This document shows, in pieces, positions 1 to 8,204 of a DNA stretch of 15,579 nt. How positions within the stretch are numbered: position 1 is the stretch's first letter; each line of letters begins with the position of its first letter. The notes beneath the pieces are model-generated. The model saw nothing but the letters and a program-made list of their open reading frames with translations, was not told where the DNA came from and did no database searches. Source of the DNA: Mxb001 sp049431945 (GTDB lineage: Bacteria; Actinomycetota; Actinomycetes; S36-B12); assembly GCA_049431945.1 (NCBI GenBank), contig JBMTDJ010000047.1, positions 1 through 15,579 on the forward strand. The letters run 5' to 3'. The position numbers and the translations under genes were made by a program.

Positions 1-18
1 CCCCCCCCCCCCCCCCCC
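1..18. repeat. Poly-C homopolymer at the window edge
   Basis: The first 18 bases are all C (G on the minus strand). The run falls inside the coding frame of the comF-like gene, where it would encode consecutive glycines not expected in the family. Long G/C homopolymers at the end of a contig are a known artefact of two-colour Illumina chemistry, where no signal is called G. Whether the window starts at a contig end cannot be seen here. Confidence 0.9.
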
Positions 19-344
19 GGCGGGGCGGCCCAGCCACCCCTGCCGGACTCGACCGCGGCATGGATCGCACACGCCAGGGCGGCGGCGAGGTGCCCGGCCG
101 TATCGCGCCGACCACGCTCCTTCCATGCGGTGATGATCGCTTGAGCGGCACCTGAGTACTGGGTCACGACATACGTCGGCGGCCAGGATGCAGGTGCCGG
201 CGTTGGTCGGTGAACGCGCGGCACCCCGACGAGCAGACCCTGGCAGTCCTCGCACACAGCCTCGCCCGGTCGACCACATCCGGCGCAGGTGACCGGCGCA
301 CCCAGCCCGATGACACCGCGGGCCACGTCGCGCAGTGCCGCCAT
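1..344 (-). CDS. comF: ComF family phosphoribosyltransferase-like protein, C-terminus cut by window edge
   Basis: Reading the minus strand from an ATG at 344 gives about 114 residues with no stop before the window edge. Visible: a four-cysteine zinc-finger pattern, TCAGCG at residues 19-24 and VCEDC at 30-34 (Cys 20, 23, 31, 34), then YSGAAQAIITAWKERGRRD at about 63-81. This matches the ComF family N-terminus: a zinc finger followed by the Y-S-G ... K-x-x-G-R segment. The phosphoribosyltransferase domain, with its PRPP loop, would lie beyond the edge. ComF proteins are linked to DNA uptake in competent bacteria, but in actinobacteria the role is unknown. The start at 344 is chosen because it lies shortly before the first Cys; in-frame ATGs also exist at 386 and 398. 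After residue 100 the protein runs into Pro/Gly encoded by the C18 run at 1-18, where the family would normally continue toward a VPVPS-like segment, so the last residues are suspect. Confidence 0.72.
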   Translation of the reverse strand, partial: MAALRDVARGVIGLGAPVTCAGCGRPGEAVCEDCQGLLVGVPRVHRPTPAPASWPPTYVVTQYSGAAQAIITAWKERGRRDTAGHLAAALACAIHAAVESGRGGWAAPPGGGGG

Positions 345-572
345 AGGTGTCCATGGGACGCCTGAGGTTCGTGTGCCCCACGGCATGAACGGCTTCATCG
401 ATCCATTCGCCGTCCGCGCCGCAGACCGGGCAAGGCCCGATTCGAACCTGTGGAGGTGCCGGCGGCGATGTGCCTGTGCACCATGTCCGCGCTACGCTGG
501 GATCACGTCCGCCGGACCAACGAAGCCTCGTGCCGTCCGCCGGCCCCATCATCCCTTCCGAGGTGCACTTCC
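345..572. other. Divergent intergenic region between comF and ahcY
   Basis: These 228 bases hold no supported gene. On the plus strand a possible -10 element TACGCT (TANNNT form) lies at 493-498 without a convincing -35 about 17 bases upstream. Between it and the ahcY start there is a near-perfect 13-base direct repeat (506-518 and 534-546). A purine-rich stretch, GAGGTG at 560-565, lies about 7 nt before the ahcY ATG and can serve as ribosome binding site. No canonical SAH or SAM riboswitch core could be recognised by eye. Confidence 0.5.
506..546 (+). repeat. 13-nt direct repeat in the ahcY leader
   Basis: CGTCCGCCGGACC at 506-518 recurs as CGTCCGCCGGCCC at 534-546, with 12 of 13 bases identical and a 28-nt period. 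The first copy can form a small GTCC-GCC-GGAC hairpin. Both copies lie between the putative -10 element and the start codon of ahcY, so they could be a regulator site or part of a leader structure. Chance similarity in GC-rich DNA is possible. Confidence 0.5.
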
Positions 573-2036
<1,464 letters not shown>

Positions 2037-2053
2037 TCGACCACGCACAGCCC

Positions 2054-2094
2054 CGAGCGAGGGTGCGCATCCTGAGGATGCGCACCCTCGCTCG
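2054..2094 (+). terminator. 19-bp perfect hairpin after ahcY
   Basis: Bases 2054-2072 pair without mismatch with 2076-2094, leaving a 3-nt loop (TGA at 2073-2075). The hairpin begins 17 nt after the ahcY stop. It lacks a T-tract, like many actinobacterial hairpin terminators. It separates ahcY from the CPBP-mtrAB-lpqB operon. Confidence 0.85.
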
Positions 2095-2110
2095 CATGTC
2101 AGCGCTGGCC

Positions 2111-2116
2111 TAGGGT
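2111..2116 (+). promoter_or_regulatory. Putative -10 element for a leaderless CPBP-mtrAB-lpqB transcript
   Basis: TAGGGT (TANNNT form) ends 6 nt before the GTG start at 2123, the spacing expected between a -10 hexamer and a transcription start. The mRNA would then start at the GTG itself. No Shine-Dalgarno sequence precedes this GTG, which fits a leaderless mRNA. No clear -35 was found, and the region where it would lie overlaps the ahcY hairpin. Confidence 0.5.
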
Positions 2117-2122
2117 GATCGG

Positions 2123-2920
2123 GTGAGCGACGCACATCCCAGTGAGCAGCGTGCCGAGGAGGCGATTGCGAGTCGGTCGCGCAGGGCACCGGCCGACTAC
2201 CCCGGCTGTCCCGTCACCGTCGATCTCGCGATCGCCGACGGCCGCCGCCTCATCCCACCTCGGTGGGGAATCCCCGACGCGATCATCCCGCTCCTCGGCT
2301 TCGTCCTCATCTCCATCGCAGTCGCCGTCGCCGGAGGCCTGCTCAGCCTTCCCCTCCCCTGGCTCCTCATCGCGGGGATCACGCTTCCGTGGCTCGCCCT
2401 CGCCGGATGGCCGCTCCTCACCACCGCGTGGCAGGGCAACGGTCCGGTGGTCGACCTTGGGCTCCGACTCACCTGGCGCGATGCGGGGTGGGGAGTCATC
2501 GGCGGAGTCGCGGCTCTCGTGGCCGGCGGCGCCATCGCCTTGATTCTCCAAGCCGTCGTCGGCGAGTTCAGCTCTGCTGCGGCCGACGTCGGGGAGGAAT
2601 TGCGAGCCGAGGGCCCCCGGTTCGCGGTGGTCATCTTCGCCCTCTGCGTGGCCATCGGTGCGCCGATCGCCGAGGAGATCGCCTTCCGTGGCATGGCCTA
2701 CAACGCCCTGGCGAAGCGAGGCCTGGGGACCGTGTGGGTCATTGCCATCACGACCGTGGCGTTCAGCCTGTTCCACCTCGAGCCGGTGCGGGCCCCCATC
2801 CTGCTGGCAAGCGGGCTCGTCCTGGGAATCCTGCGCTGGCGGACCCGCAGTCTCGGGGCACCCATCGTGGCCCATGCCGTCAACAACCTGCCAGGAGCGG
2901 CATTCCTGCTCCTGGGATGA
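2123..2920 (+). CDS. CPBP-family (CAAX-like) intramembrane glutamic endopeptidase
   Basis: A 265-aa polytopic membrane protein of the CPBP/Abi family (Rce1-like). Signature motifs are intact: EEIAFRG at 184-190 (EExxxR motif 1), FSLFHLE at 214-220 (FxxxH motif 2) and HAVNN at 251-255 (HxxxN motif 3). These supply the catalytic Glu and His residues. About seven hydrophobic segments are visible (approximately 53-72, 79-100, 122-145, 167-183, 204-218, 224-238, 244-264) after a soluble N-terminus of about 50 residues. Substrate unknown; bacterial relatives act in bacteriocin self-immunity or regulated membrane proteolysis. The GTG start is supported by the TAGGGT element 6 nt upstream. The stop lies 12 nt before mtrA, so the two are probably co-transcribed. 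In mycobacteria tmk (thymidylate kinase) occupies this place, so a role linked to MtrB or LpqB is possible but is only inference from position. Confidence 0.88.
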   Translation: MSDAHPSEQRAEEAIASRSRRAPADYPGCPVTVDLAIADGRRLIPPRWGIPDAIIPLLGFVLISIAVAVAGGLLSLPLPWLLIAGITLPWLALAGWPLLTTAWQGNGPVVDLGLRLTWRDAGWGVIGGVAALVAGGAIALILQAVVGEFSSAAADVGEELRAEGPRFAVVIFALCVAIGAPIAEEIAFRGMAYNALAKRGLGTVWVIAITTVAFSLFHLEPVRAPILLASGLVLGILRWRTRSLGAPIVAHAVNNLPGAAFLLLG

Positions 2921-2924
2921 CACC

Positions 2925-2936
2925 ATGGACCCATGA
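2925..2936 (+). other. Three-codon ORF overlapping the mtrA start
   Basis: ATG GAC CCA TGA at 2925-2936 ends in a TGA that overlaps the mtrA ATG (ATGA at 2933-2936). It is either a minimal upstream ORF that could couple translation into mtrA, or the remains of the common MDxM beginning of MtrA displaced by one missing base in the CCC run at 2930-2932. With one additional C the reading would be M-D-P-M-K-G-R. Confidence 0.45.
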
Positions 2937-3610
2937 AGGGCCGGGTTCTCGTCGTCGATGACGATGTCGCGCTTGCCGAGATGCTTGGCATCGTGCTCCG
3001 GGGAGAGGGCTTCGATCCTGTCTTTTGCACCGACGGCGGCGATGCCCTCCAGGCCTTCCGGGATTCGCGGCCGGACATCATCCTGCTTGATCTCATGCTT
3101 CCGGGCATGGATGGCATCGACGTCTGCCGTGCCATCCGCCAGGAATCCGGCGTCCCCATCGTCATGCTCACGGCCAAGAACGACACGGTCGATGTCGTGC
3201 TCGGGCTCGAGTCGGGCGCGGATGACTACATCGTCAAGCCGTTCAAGCCTAAGGAGCTCGTTGCTCGACTGCGTGCACGAGTCAGGCGCAGCGACGAACC
3301 CACGACAGGCAGCCTCGAGATCGGTGACGTCACGATCGACGTGGCGGGACACATGGTTCGGCGCGGCGACCGCATCATCCCGCTGACTCCCCTGGAGTTC
3401 GATCTCCTCGTGTGCCTCGCGCGCAAGCCCTGGCAGGTCTTCACACGCGAGGTCCTCCTCCAGGAGGTCTGGGGCTACCGCCACGCGGCCGACACGCGAC
3501 TGGTCAACGTCCACGTCCAGCGACTGCGCGCCAAGGTCGAGCACGACCCCGAGCATCCCGAGATCGTCCTCACCGTGCGCGGCGTCGGCTACAAGGCCGG
3601 CCCGCCATGA
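2933..3610 (+). CDS. mtrA: MtrA response regulator (OmpR/PhoB family)
   Basis: The 225-aa DNA-binding response regulator of the MtrAB system, which in actinobacteria controls cell-wall hydrolase genes, replication/division-linked genes and osmotic responses. Receiver domain about 1-115: acidic pocket Asp9/Asp10, phospho-acceptor Asp53 in LLDLMLPG, Thr80 in VMLTAK and Lys102 in IVKPFKP. OmpR-type winged helix about 128-225: LTPLEFDLLVCLARKPWQVF, then VWGYRH, TRLVNVHVQRLRAKVE and the C-terminal VRGVGYKAGPP. The sequence is very close to mycobacterial MtrA along its whole length. The ATG at 2933 is the only suitable start; no Shine-Dalgarno sequence precedes it, which suggests coupling to the upstream gene (stop 12 nt before) or to the small ORF at 2925. 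The mtrB start overlaps its stop (ATGA). Confidence 0.98.
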   Translation: MKGRVLVVDDDVALAEMLGIVLRGEGFDPVFCTDGGDALQAFRDSRPDIILLDLMLPGMDGIDVCRAIRQESGVPIVMLTAKNDTVDVVLGLESGADDYIVKPFKPKELVARLRARVRRSDEPTTGSLEIGDVTIDVAGHMVRRGDRIIPLTPLEFDLLVCLARKPWQVFTREVLLQEVWGYRHAADTRLVNVHVQRLRAKVEHDPEHPEIVLTVRGVGYKAGPP

Positions 3611-5250
3611 CCGTCGGCCCGACGAGTCCACCGACTCCGAGGGCTGCCTCGGTCTCGTCGATCCTGCTGGCTCCGTGGCGCCGATCCCTGCTCCTGCGAG
3701 TCACGCTCACCACCCTCCTGCTCTCCATGATCGTCATGGCCGTCCTCGGATTCCTCCTGCTCTCGCGCGTCACCACGGGCCTTCTCGACGCGGCCGAGCG
3801 GACCGCGGTCACCGAGCAGAGCGCCGGGCTCACCGATGCGCAGCGCATCTCAGCCGCGGCCACATCAGGGGCCAGTGCAACCTCGCCAGCGAGTGTCGTG
3901 GACACGATCGTGGCCTCACTCGCATCCCGCGCGGGCAATCCACCTCAGTACGACGTGCTCATGCTTGCCGGCGAGACCGAGGGTGCTGCACCTGAACGCG
4001 GGACCAATCTCGTCTCGGATGCGAGCGTGCCGCCTGACTTGCGCTCGGCCGTGCTCCTCACCGAGCGCCAGTCCTGGACATACACCGAGATCCGCTACCT
4101 CGACGGTCGCGTCGTGCCGGGCATCGTGGTGGGTGCGCCGCTCGCCGTCACGGATGTCGGCACCTACGAGCTCTACTACCTCTTCCCGCTGACGGATGAG
4201 GCGAACACGTTGGACCTGGTGCGGAGCACCGTGGTCGGCACGGGCATCCTGCTGGTGGTGCTCCTGGGCATCATCGCGGCGATCGTCACACGCCAGGTGG
4301 TGGCGCCGGTGCGTTCAGCGGCCCGGGTCGCCGAGCAGTTCTCCGATGGTCACCTGCGTGAGCGCATGGCGGTGCGGGGCGAGGACGACCTGGCCAGGCT
4401 GGCCACGGCATTCAACGACATGGCCGCGAGCCTCGAGCAGCAGATCCACCGACTCGAGGAGCTGTCGGCTGTCCAGCAACGCTTCGTCTCCGACGTATCC
4501 CACGAACTCCGCACACCGCTGACCACGATCCGGATGGCGGCGGACCTGCTCTTCGAGAGCCGGGCCGAACTCGATCCGCCGACGGCACGCTCGGCCGAAC
4601 TCCTCCAGACGCAGCTGGACCGATTCGAGAACCTGCTTGCCGACCTGCTCGAGATCTCCCGCTATGACGCGGGGGCGGCCGTCCTCGATCTCGAGACGGT
4701 GGATCTCGCGTCACTCGTCCGGCGTGCTGCCGATGCGAGCCGACCACTTGCCGACAGGCGAGGTACGACGGTGTCCGTCGTGGTCCGAGTCGACCCCTGC
4801 CCGGTCGAATGCGATCCGCGTCGCATCGATCGCGTGCTGCGCAACCTCCTAGACAACGCGATCGAACATGGAGAGGGGCGGCGGGTTGACATCACCGTGT
4901 CCAGTGACGACCTCGCCGTGGCCGTCACCGTTCGCGATCGCGGCGTGGGACTCTCCGATACCGACATCGCGCATGTCTTCGATCGCTTCTGGCGTGCCGA
5001 CCCTGCTCGCGCACGCACCACGGGGGGCACCGGACTCGGCCTGTCTATCGCCATGGAGGACGCGCGGCTCCACGCCGGCTGGCTGGAGGCCTGGGGGCAG
5101 CCGGGCGAAGGCGCATGCTTCCGCCTCACCCTGCCGCGGCGGGCAGAGGTGGTGCTCGAGCACTCACCGCTCCCCCTCGTGCCCGCGACCGACCCCGACG
5201 ATGCCACGGTCAGGGATCCGCAGGCGGAATCCGAGGAGGTGCGCGCATGA
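3607..5250 (+). CDS. mtrB: MtrB sensor histidine kinase
   Basis: The 547-aa membrane histidine kinase partner of MtrA. Visible order: a first transmembrane helix around 30-55; an extracytoplasmic sensor loop of about 145 residues; a second helix around 205-225 (TGILLVVLLGIIAAIV); a HAMP segment beginning RQVVAPVRSAARVAEQF; the dimerisation/H-box VSHELRTPLTTIR with phospho-acceptor His299; the N-box LLDNAIEHG with Asn417; the G1 box DRGVGL with Asp444; an F-box at FDRFWR; and the G2 box GGTGLGLS at about 472-479. The start at 3607 overlaps the mtrA stop as ATGA and leaves the usual short cytoplasmic N-terminus. Length is near that of mycobacterial MtrB (567). The acidic C-terminal tail after the kinase domain (about 515-547) is probably disordered. 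The lpqB start overlaps its stop. Confidence 0.97.
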   Translation: MTVGPTSPPTPRAASVSSILLAPWRRSLLLRVTLTTLLLSMIVMAVLGFLLLSRVTTGLLDAAERTAVTEQSAGLTDAQRISAAATSGASATSPASVVDTIVASLASRAGNPPQYDVLMLAGETEGAAPERGTNLVSDASVPPDLRSAVLLTERQSWTYTEIRYLDGRVVPGIVVGAPLAVTDVGTYELYYLFPLTDEANTLDLVRSTVVGTGILLVVLLGIIAAIVTRQVVAPVRSAARVAEQFSDGHLRERMAVRGEDDLARLATAFNDMAASLEQQIHRLEELSAVQQRFVSDVSHELRTPLTTIRMAADLLFESRAELDPPTARSAELLQTQLDRFENLLADLLEISRYDAGAAVLDLETVDLASLVRRAADASRPLADRRGTTVSVVVRVDPCPVECDPRRIDRVLRNLLDNAIEHGEGRRVDITVSSDDLAVAVTVRDRGVGLSDTDIAHVFDRFWRADPARARTTGGTGLGLSIAMEDARLHAGWLEAWGQPGEGACFRLTLPRRAEVVLEHSPLPLVPATDPDDATVRDPQAESEEVRA

Positions 5251-6941
5251 GGCTTGCCCACGTAGCGGCGCTCGCCCTCGCGATCCCCGTGCTCGGCGCT
5301 TGCGCGAGCATCCCCACGAGCGGACCGATCCAGCAAGGCGTCGAGGTGGGCGTCGAGACCACCAATCAGGTGATTCGCGTCATCGCCCGTCCACCGCAAC
5401 CGGACATGACACCGTCGCAGATCGTCTCGGGCTTCCTCCAGGCCTCCGCATCCTTCGAAGATGACCACGCTGTGGCCCGCGAGTACCTCACCCCCGCTGC
5501 CGCGGTGACATGGGACCCCGCCAGCGGCGTCGCCGTCTACGACGGCGTCCCGACGATCGTCCCGGACGGGGTCACCGATGTCGACATGACCGCGACCCTG
5601 GTCGGCTCGATCGACGCCAAGGGCCACTACGACGTGGGCACGCCCGGGGCGCTCATCGAGACCACCTTCCGCATGGAGTTCGTGAGCGGCAATTGGCGCA
5701 TCGCCACGCCACCCCAGGGGCTCCTGCTGTCCCGATCCGATGTGGAGCGCGCCTTCCGCGTCTACGACCTGTACTTCCTCGATCCGTCATTCACCACGCT
5801 CGTGCCGGACCCGCGCTACTTCCCCGTCGACGGACCCACTCCCGCCACCGCGATCACGCGGGCGCTGCTCGATGGACCGACGGAGTGGCTGGCGCCCGCC
5901 GTACGCACCGGATTCCCCGATGGCACGTCCCTGGCCGTCGATGCCGTGCCGGTCGTGGAGGGGGTCGCCCGCGTCGACCTGGATCCGCAAGTGCGACTTG
6001 CGGATGAGGACACCCGCCGCGCATTCTCGGCGCAGTTGGCCTGGAGCCTGCGCCAGGCACCGGGCGTGCGCTTCGTGGACCTCAACGCGGGTGGACAGGT
6101 GCTCGACGTGCCCGGTGCCGTGAATCCGCAGCCGATCGACTCGTGGTCAGCCTTCGACCCCAACGCGATGCCCGCCGGTGCCACCGCGTTCGGTGTCGTG
6201 GGCGGACGCGTCATCGACCTAGGGCGCACGCCCCCGCTGCCGATCCCGGGTGGGGCCGGGCTCGGGAGCCCTCCGCTGGACGGGATCGCCGTCTCCCTCC
6301 TCTCGGATCGGGTTGCCGGCCTCGATGCCGATGCCCGCCTCTGGGTCGGGCCCGTGACTGCCGGATCGATCCTCGCGGAGGCGGTGGCCGAGCCGGGGCA
6401 GTCTCGTCCCTCGTTCGGGCGCGGTGATGCGGCCTGGGTCGTGGGTCCTGACGGAGTGCTGCGACGCATCGATGTGGACGGCACGATCGTGGAGGTGCAG
6501 GTCGATGGCTTGCAGTCCAAGGCGGAGTTGGAGTCTGTCTCCATCAGTCGCGATGGCACGCGCGCCGCGCTCACGGTGAGGAGAGGCCCGCGCACGTTCG
6601 TCATGCTCGCCGTCATCACCTTGCGCGAGGATGTGCCCCGGGTCGAGACCCCTGTGCGCGTGGACAACCGGCTCACGACCGTGATCGACGTCGCGTGGGC
6701 TGACGACGACCGCCTGGTGGCTCTCGGCGTGGAAGGCGCCGGGGCGCCGTCGGTGTTCGAGATCGATCTCAGCCGGGGTCAGGTCCGGTCGCTGGGCGCA
6801 CCGCCCGGAACAGTGCGGATAGCGGCCGCCCCGGGTGCACCGATCCTGGCGGCCACGCAGGAGCAGCGGGTCTGGACCTATACCTCGGGACCGTGGCGGC
6901 TCGGCCCACGAGGCGCCAGCCCGGCCTATCCCGGCAGCTGA
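5247..6941 (+). CDS. lpqB: LpqB lipoprotein, accessory to MtrAB
   Basis: A 564-aa lipoprotein anchored outside the membrane. In mycobacteria LpqB interacts with the extracellular domain of MtrB and modulates MtrA phosphorylation. The N-terminus MRLAHVAALALAIPVLGAC is a short lipoprotein signal with lipobox LGAC and lipidated Cys19, followed by the family's SIPTSGPIQQG. A GerMN-type domain spans about 195-290 (TPATAITRALLDGP ... RVDLDPQVRLAD ... WSLRQAPGVRFVDL). The rest is a beta-propeller-like LpqB C-terminal domain with recurring strand units (for example VSISRDGTRAALTV). The start at 5247 overlaps the mtrB stop (ATGA) and has a strong Shine-Dalgarno sequence, GAGGAGGT at 5233-5240, 6 nt upstream. 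The 3' end overlaps the convergent manA by 16 nt (6926-6941), leaving no room for a terminator between them. Confidence 0.95.
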   Translation: MRLAHVAALALAIPVLGACASIPTSGPIQQGVEVGVETTNQVIRVIARPPQPDMTPSQIVSGFLQASASFEDDHAVAREYLTPAAAVTWDPASGVAVYDGVPTIVPDGVTDVDMTATLVGSIDAKGHYDVGTPGALIETTFRMEFVSGNWRIATPPQGLLLSRSDVERAFRVYDLYFLDPSFTTLVPDPRYFPVDGPTPATAITRALLDGPTEWLAPAVRTGFPDGTSLAVDAVPVVEGVARVDLDPQVRLADEDTRRAFSAQLAWSLRQAPGVRFVDLNAGGQVLDVPGAVNPQPIDSWSAFDPNAMPAGATAFGVVGGRVIDLGRTPPLPIPGGAGLGSPPLDGIAVSLLSDRVAGLDADARLWVGPVTAGSILAEAVAEPGQSRPSFGRGDAAWVVGPDGVLRRIDVDGTIVEVQVDGLQSKAELESVSISRDGTRAALTVRRGPRTFVMLAVITLREDVPRVETPVRVDNRLTTVIDVAWADDDRLVALGVEGAGAPSVFEIDLSRGQVRSLGAPPGTVRIAAAPGAPILAATQEQRVWTYTSGPWRLGPRGASPAYPGS

Positions 6942-8005
6942 CGAGCCGCTGACGGTCGGCCCGTCACGACGATCGCCCTGCCCCGCGGGTTGATCAGCGC
7001 ATCGCTCTCGTCCGGAGCCCAGACGATCGCTCGACCCTGGGGCACCACCTCACCGGCCCCCGCGCCATCGTCGACGACCACATCCCCGTCCATGGCCAGG
7101 ACCACACGATGCCGCCCCTCGGACACCAGCCACGGCGAATCGACGATGACGAGATCGAAGGGCATCCCAGCGGGCTCGAGCACGTGCCCGATACCCCCGC
7201 GGAGGCGCTGCGGCACACCGTCGTCATGCACAGCGGCAAGGGCCTCATCCACGGCGACGGTCTTGCTCGTCAGGCCGAGGCGAAGCACGTTGTCCGACGT
7301 CGTCATCACCTCGACCCCGCGGCCCCCGACATAGGAGTGGATGGTCCCGGCACCCACGGCGATCGCGTCACCCGGCTCGAGGACGTCGTGATCCAAAAGT
7401 GCCGCGACCAGGACACCCGGATCTAGCGGAAAGGCCTCGGCAACACGCGCGAGCGCGGCGACGTCTCTGCCTGACCAGCCCACGTCGCGAGCTGCGCGCA
7501 CCGCCCCGTCAATTGTCTGCGGCGCGGAATCGCGAAGAAGGATCCGGATCGCCTCGGGTCGGTCGCCCCGGCGCACCGCGGCAACAGCATCCGCCGGGGC
7601 GCCGGCGTTGTCGAGCATCGCGGCGGCGGCATCGGCATCGCGCCAACCCGCGTGGATATCGAAGGGCTCCAGCGCCACGAGCATCTCGGACTTCTCCTGC
7701 GCATCGGCGTACAGATCCGAGCCCGCGTTGCGCCCCCGCCTGGCTGTCTCCTCATCTGGGTGCACCTGGAGTGATAACGGCCCGGCGGCCGCCAGCAGTT
7801 TGACCAGGGGCATGCCGTGGTGAGCGTCGATGTCGGCAAGCACCAGTCCCTCATCGGGTCCGGCGATCACGCGCGTCGGGCCCGCGGGATGGGTGCCAAA
7901 CCACACCTCGGCCTGGGGACGCCCCGTGGGTCGGTGCCACCGCGCCAGGCCATCGACGATTCCCCAGTCGTAGTCCTTGAGCGCGCCCTCGACAATATGC
8001 GGCAT
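6926..8005 (-). CDS. manA: Mannose-6-phosphate isomerase, class I
   Basis: Zinc enzyme interconverting fructose-6-phosphate and mannose-6-phosphate; with ManB it supplies mannose-1-phosphate for GDP-mannose and mannosylated envelope components. The product is 359 aa, somewhat shorter than mycobacterial ManA (about 408). Metal ligands are visible as in type I PMIs: Gln80 and His82 in SLQVHPDE, Glu107 in EKSEML (KPEM in most relatives) and His223 in GAGTIHSYVGG. The signature GVEVMTTSDNVLRLGLTSK at 230-248 carries the active-site Arg242 and Lys248. It starts at ATG 8005, overlapping the upstream stop by one base (TGATG), so translation is probably coupled. Last gene of the whiB-manA operon; its 3' end overlaps lpqB on the opposite strand. 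Confidence 0.95.
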   Translation of the reverse strand: MPHIVEGALKDYDWGIVDGLARWHRPTGRPQAEVWFGTHPAGPTRVIAGPDEGLVLADIDAHHGMPLVKLLAAAGPLSLQVHPDEETARRGRNAGSDLYADAQEKSEMLVALEPFDIHAGWRDADAAAAMLDNAGAPADAVAAVRRGDRPEAIRILLRDSAPQTIDGAVRAARDVGWSGRDVAALARVAEAFPLDPGVLVAALLDHDVLEPGDAIAVGAGTIHSYVGGRGVEVMTTSDNVLRLGLTSKTVAVDEALAAVHDDGVPQRLRGGIGHVLEPAGMPFDLVIVDSPWLVSEGRHRVVLAMDGDVVVDDGAGAGEVVPQGRAIVWAPDESDALINPRGRAIVVTGRPSAARQLPG

Positions 8006-8193
8006 CAGTCGACCGGTGGAACTGCTTCGTCGAGCAGCATGACCGGGATCCCATCACGGACGTGGAAGCCGCGTCCGCACGACGTGCACACGAGTAGGCC
8101 CCGTGCCTGGTCGACCTCGAGCGGGGCATGGAGCTCACACGGGCAGGCGAGGATCTCGAGCAGCAGTGGATCAAGGCCCAGCGTCTCCGGCAC
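8005..8193 (-). CDS. Trm112-like zinc-binding protein (UPF0434 type)
   Basis: A 62-aa protein in the Trm112/UPF0434 family. Visible: LLLEILACPCELHAPLE, then LLVCTSCGRGFHVRDGIP and VMLLDEA, the family's C-terminal RDGIPVMLxDEA ending. Likely zinc ligands are Cys17, Cys19, Cys39 and Cys42; the first pair is CPC rather than the usual CPxC. Eukaryotic Trm112 activates methyltransferases; bacterial members have no agreed role. The GTG start at 8193 is chosen over the long upstream extension because a strong Shine-Dalgarno sequence, GAGGAGGG, lies about 5 nt before it and the resulting N-terminus is that of the family. It starts 11 nt after the manB stop and its stop overlaps the manA ATG. A Trm112-family gene between manB and manA is also known, as I recall, from Streptomyces, where a SIS-domain gene accompanies it; none is present here. 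Confidence 0.88.
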   Translation of the reverse strand: MPETLGLDPLLLEILACPCELHAPLEVDQARGLLVCTSCGRGFHVRDGIPVMLLDEAVPPVD

Positions 8194-8204
8194 GGTAGCC
8201 CTCC

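Noticed and set aside
430..455. tRNA-like T-arm string (GGTTCGAATC on the minus strand)
   Set aside because: Flanking bases do not form the 5-bp T-stem and no acceptor or anticodon arms are present nearby.
301..540. Minus-strand open frame with a CPVCGADG motif overlapping the comF start region
   Set aside because: It looks protein-like over about 40 residues but has no ATG, GTG or TTG start, overlaps the comF frame entirely and stays open to the window edge, as expected for GC-rich DNA.
440..572. SAH or SAM riboswitch before ahcY
   Set aside because: The conserved core elements of these riboswitches could not be found by eye; only a direct repeat and a small hairpin are present.
450..572. 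Upstream extension of ahcY from 450
   Set aside because: Adds 41 residues not found in the family; the ATG at 573 has a ribosome binding site and gives normal length.
2099..3631. 510-aa minus-strand ORF opposite the CPBP gene and mtrA
   Set aside because: It is antisense to two confidently identified genes, lacks recognisable domains and has the Asp/Arg/Gly bias of a GC-rich shadow frame.
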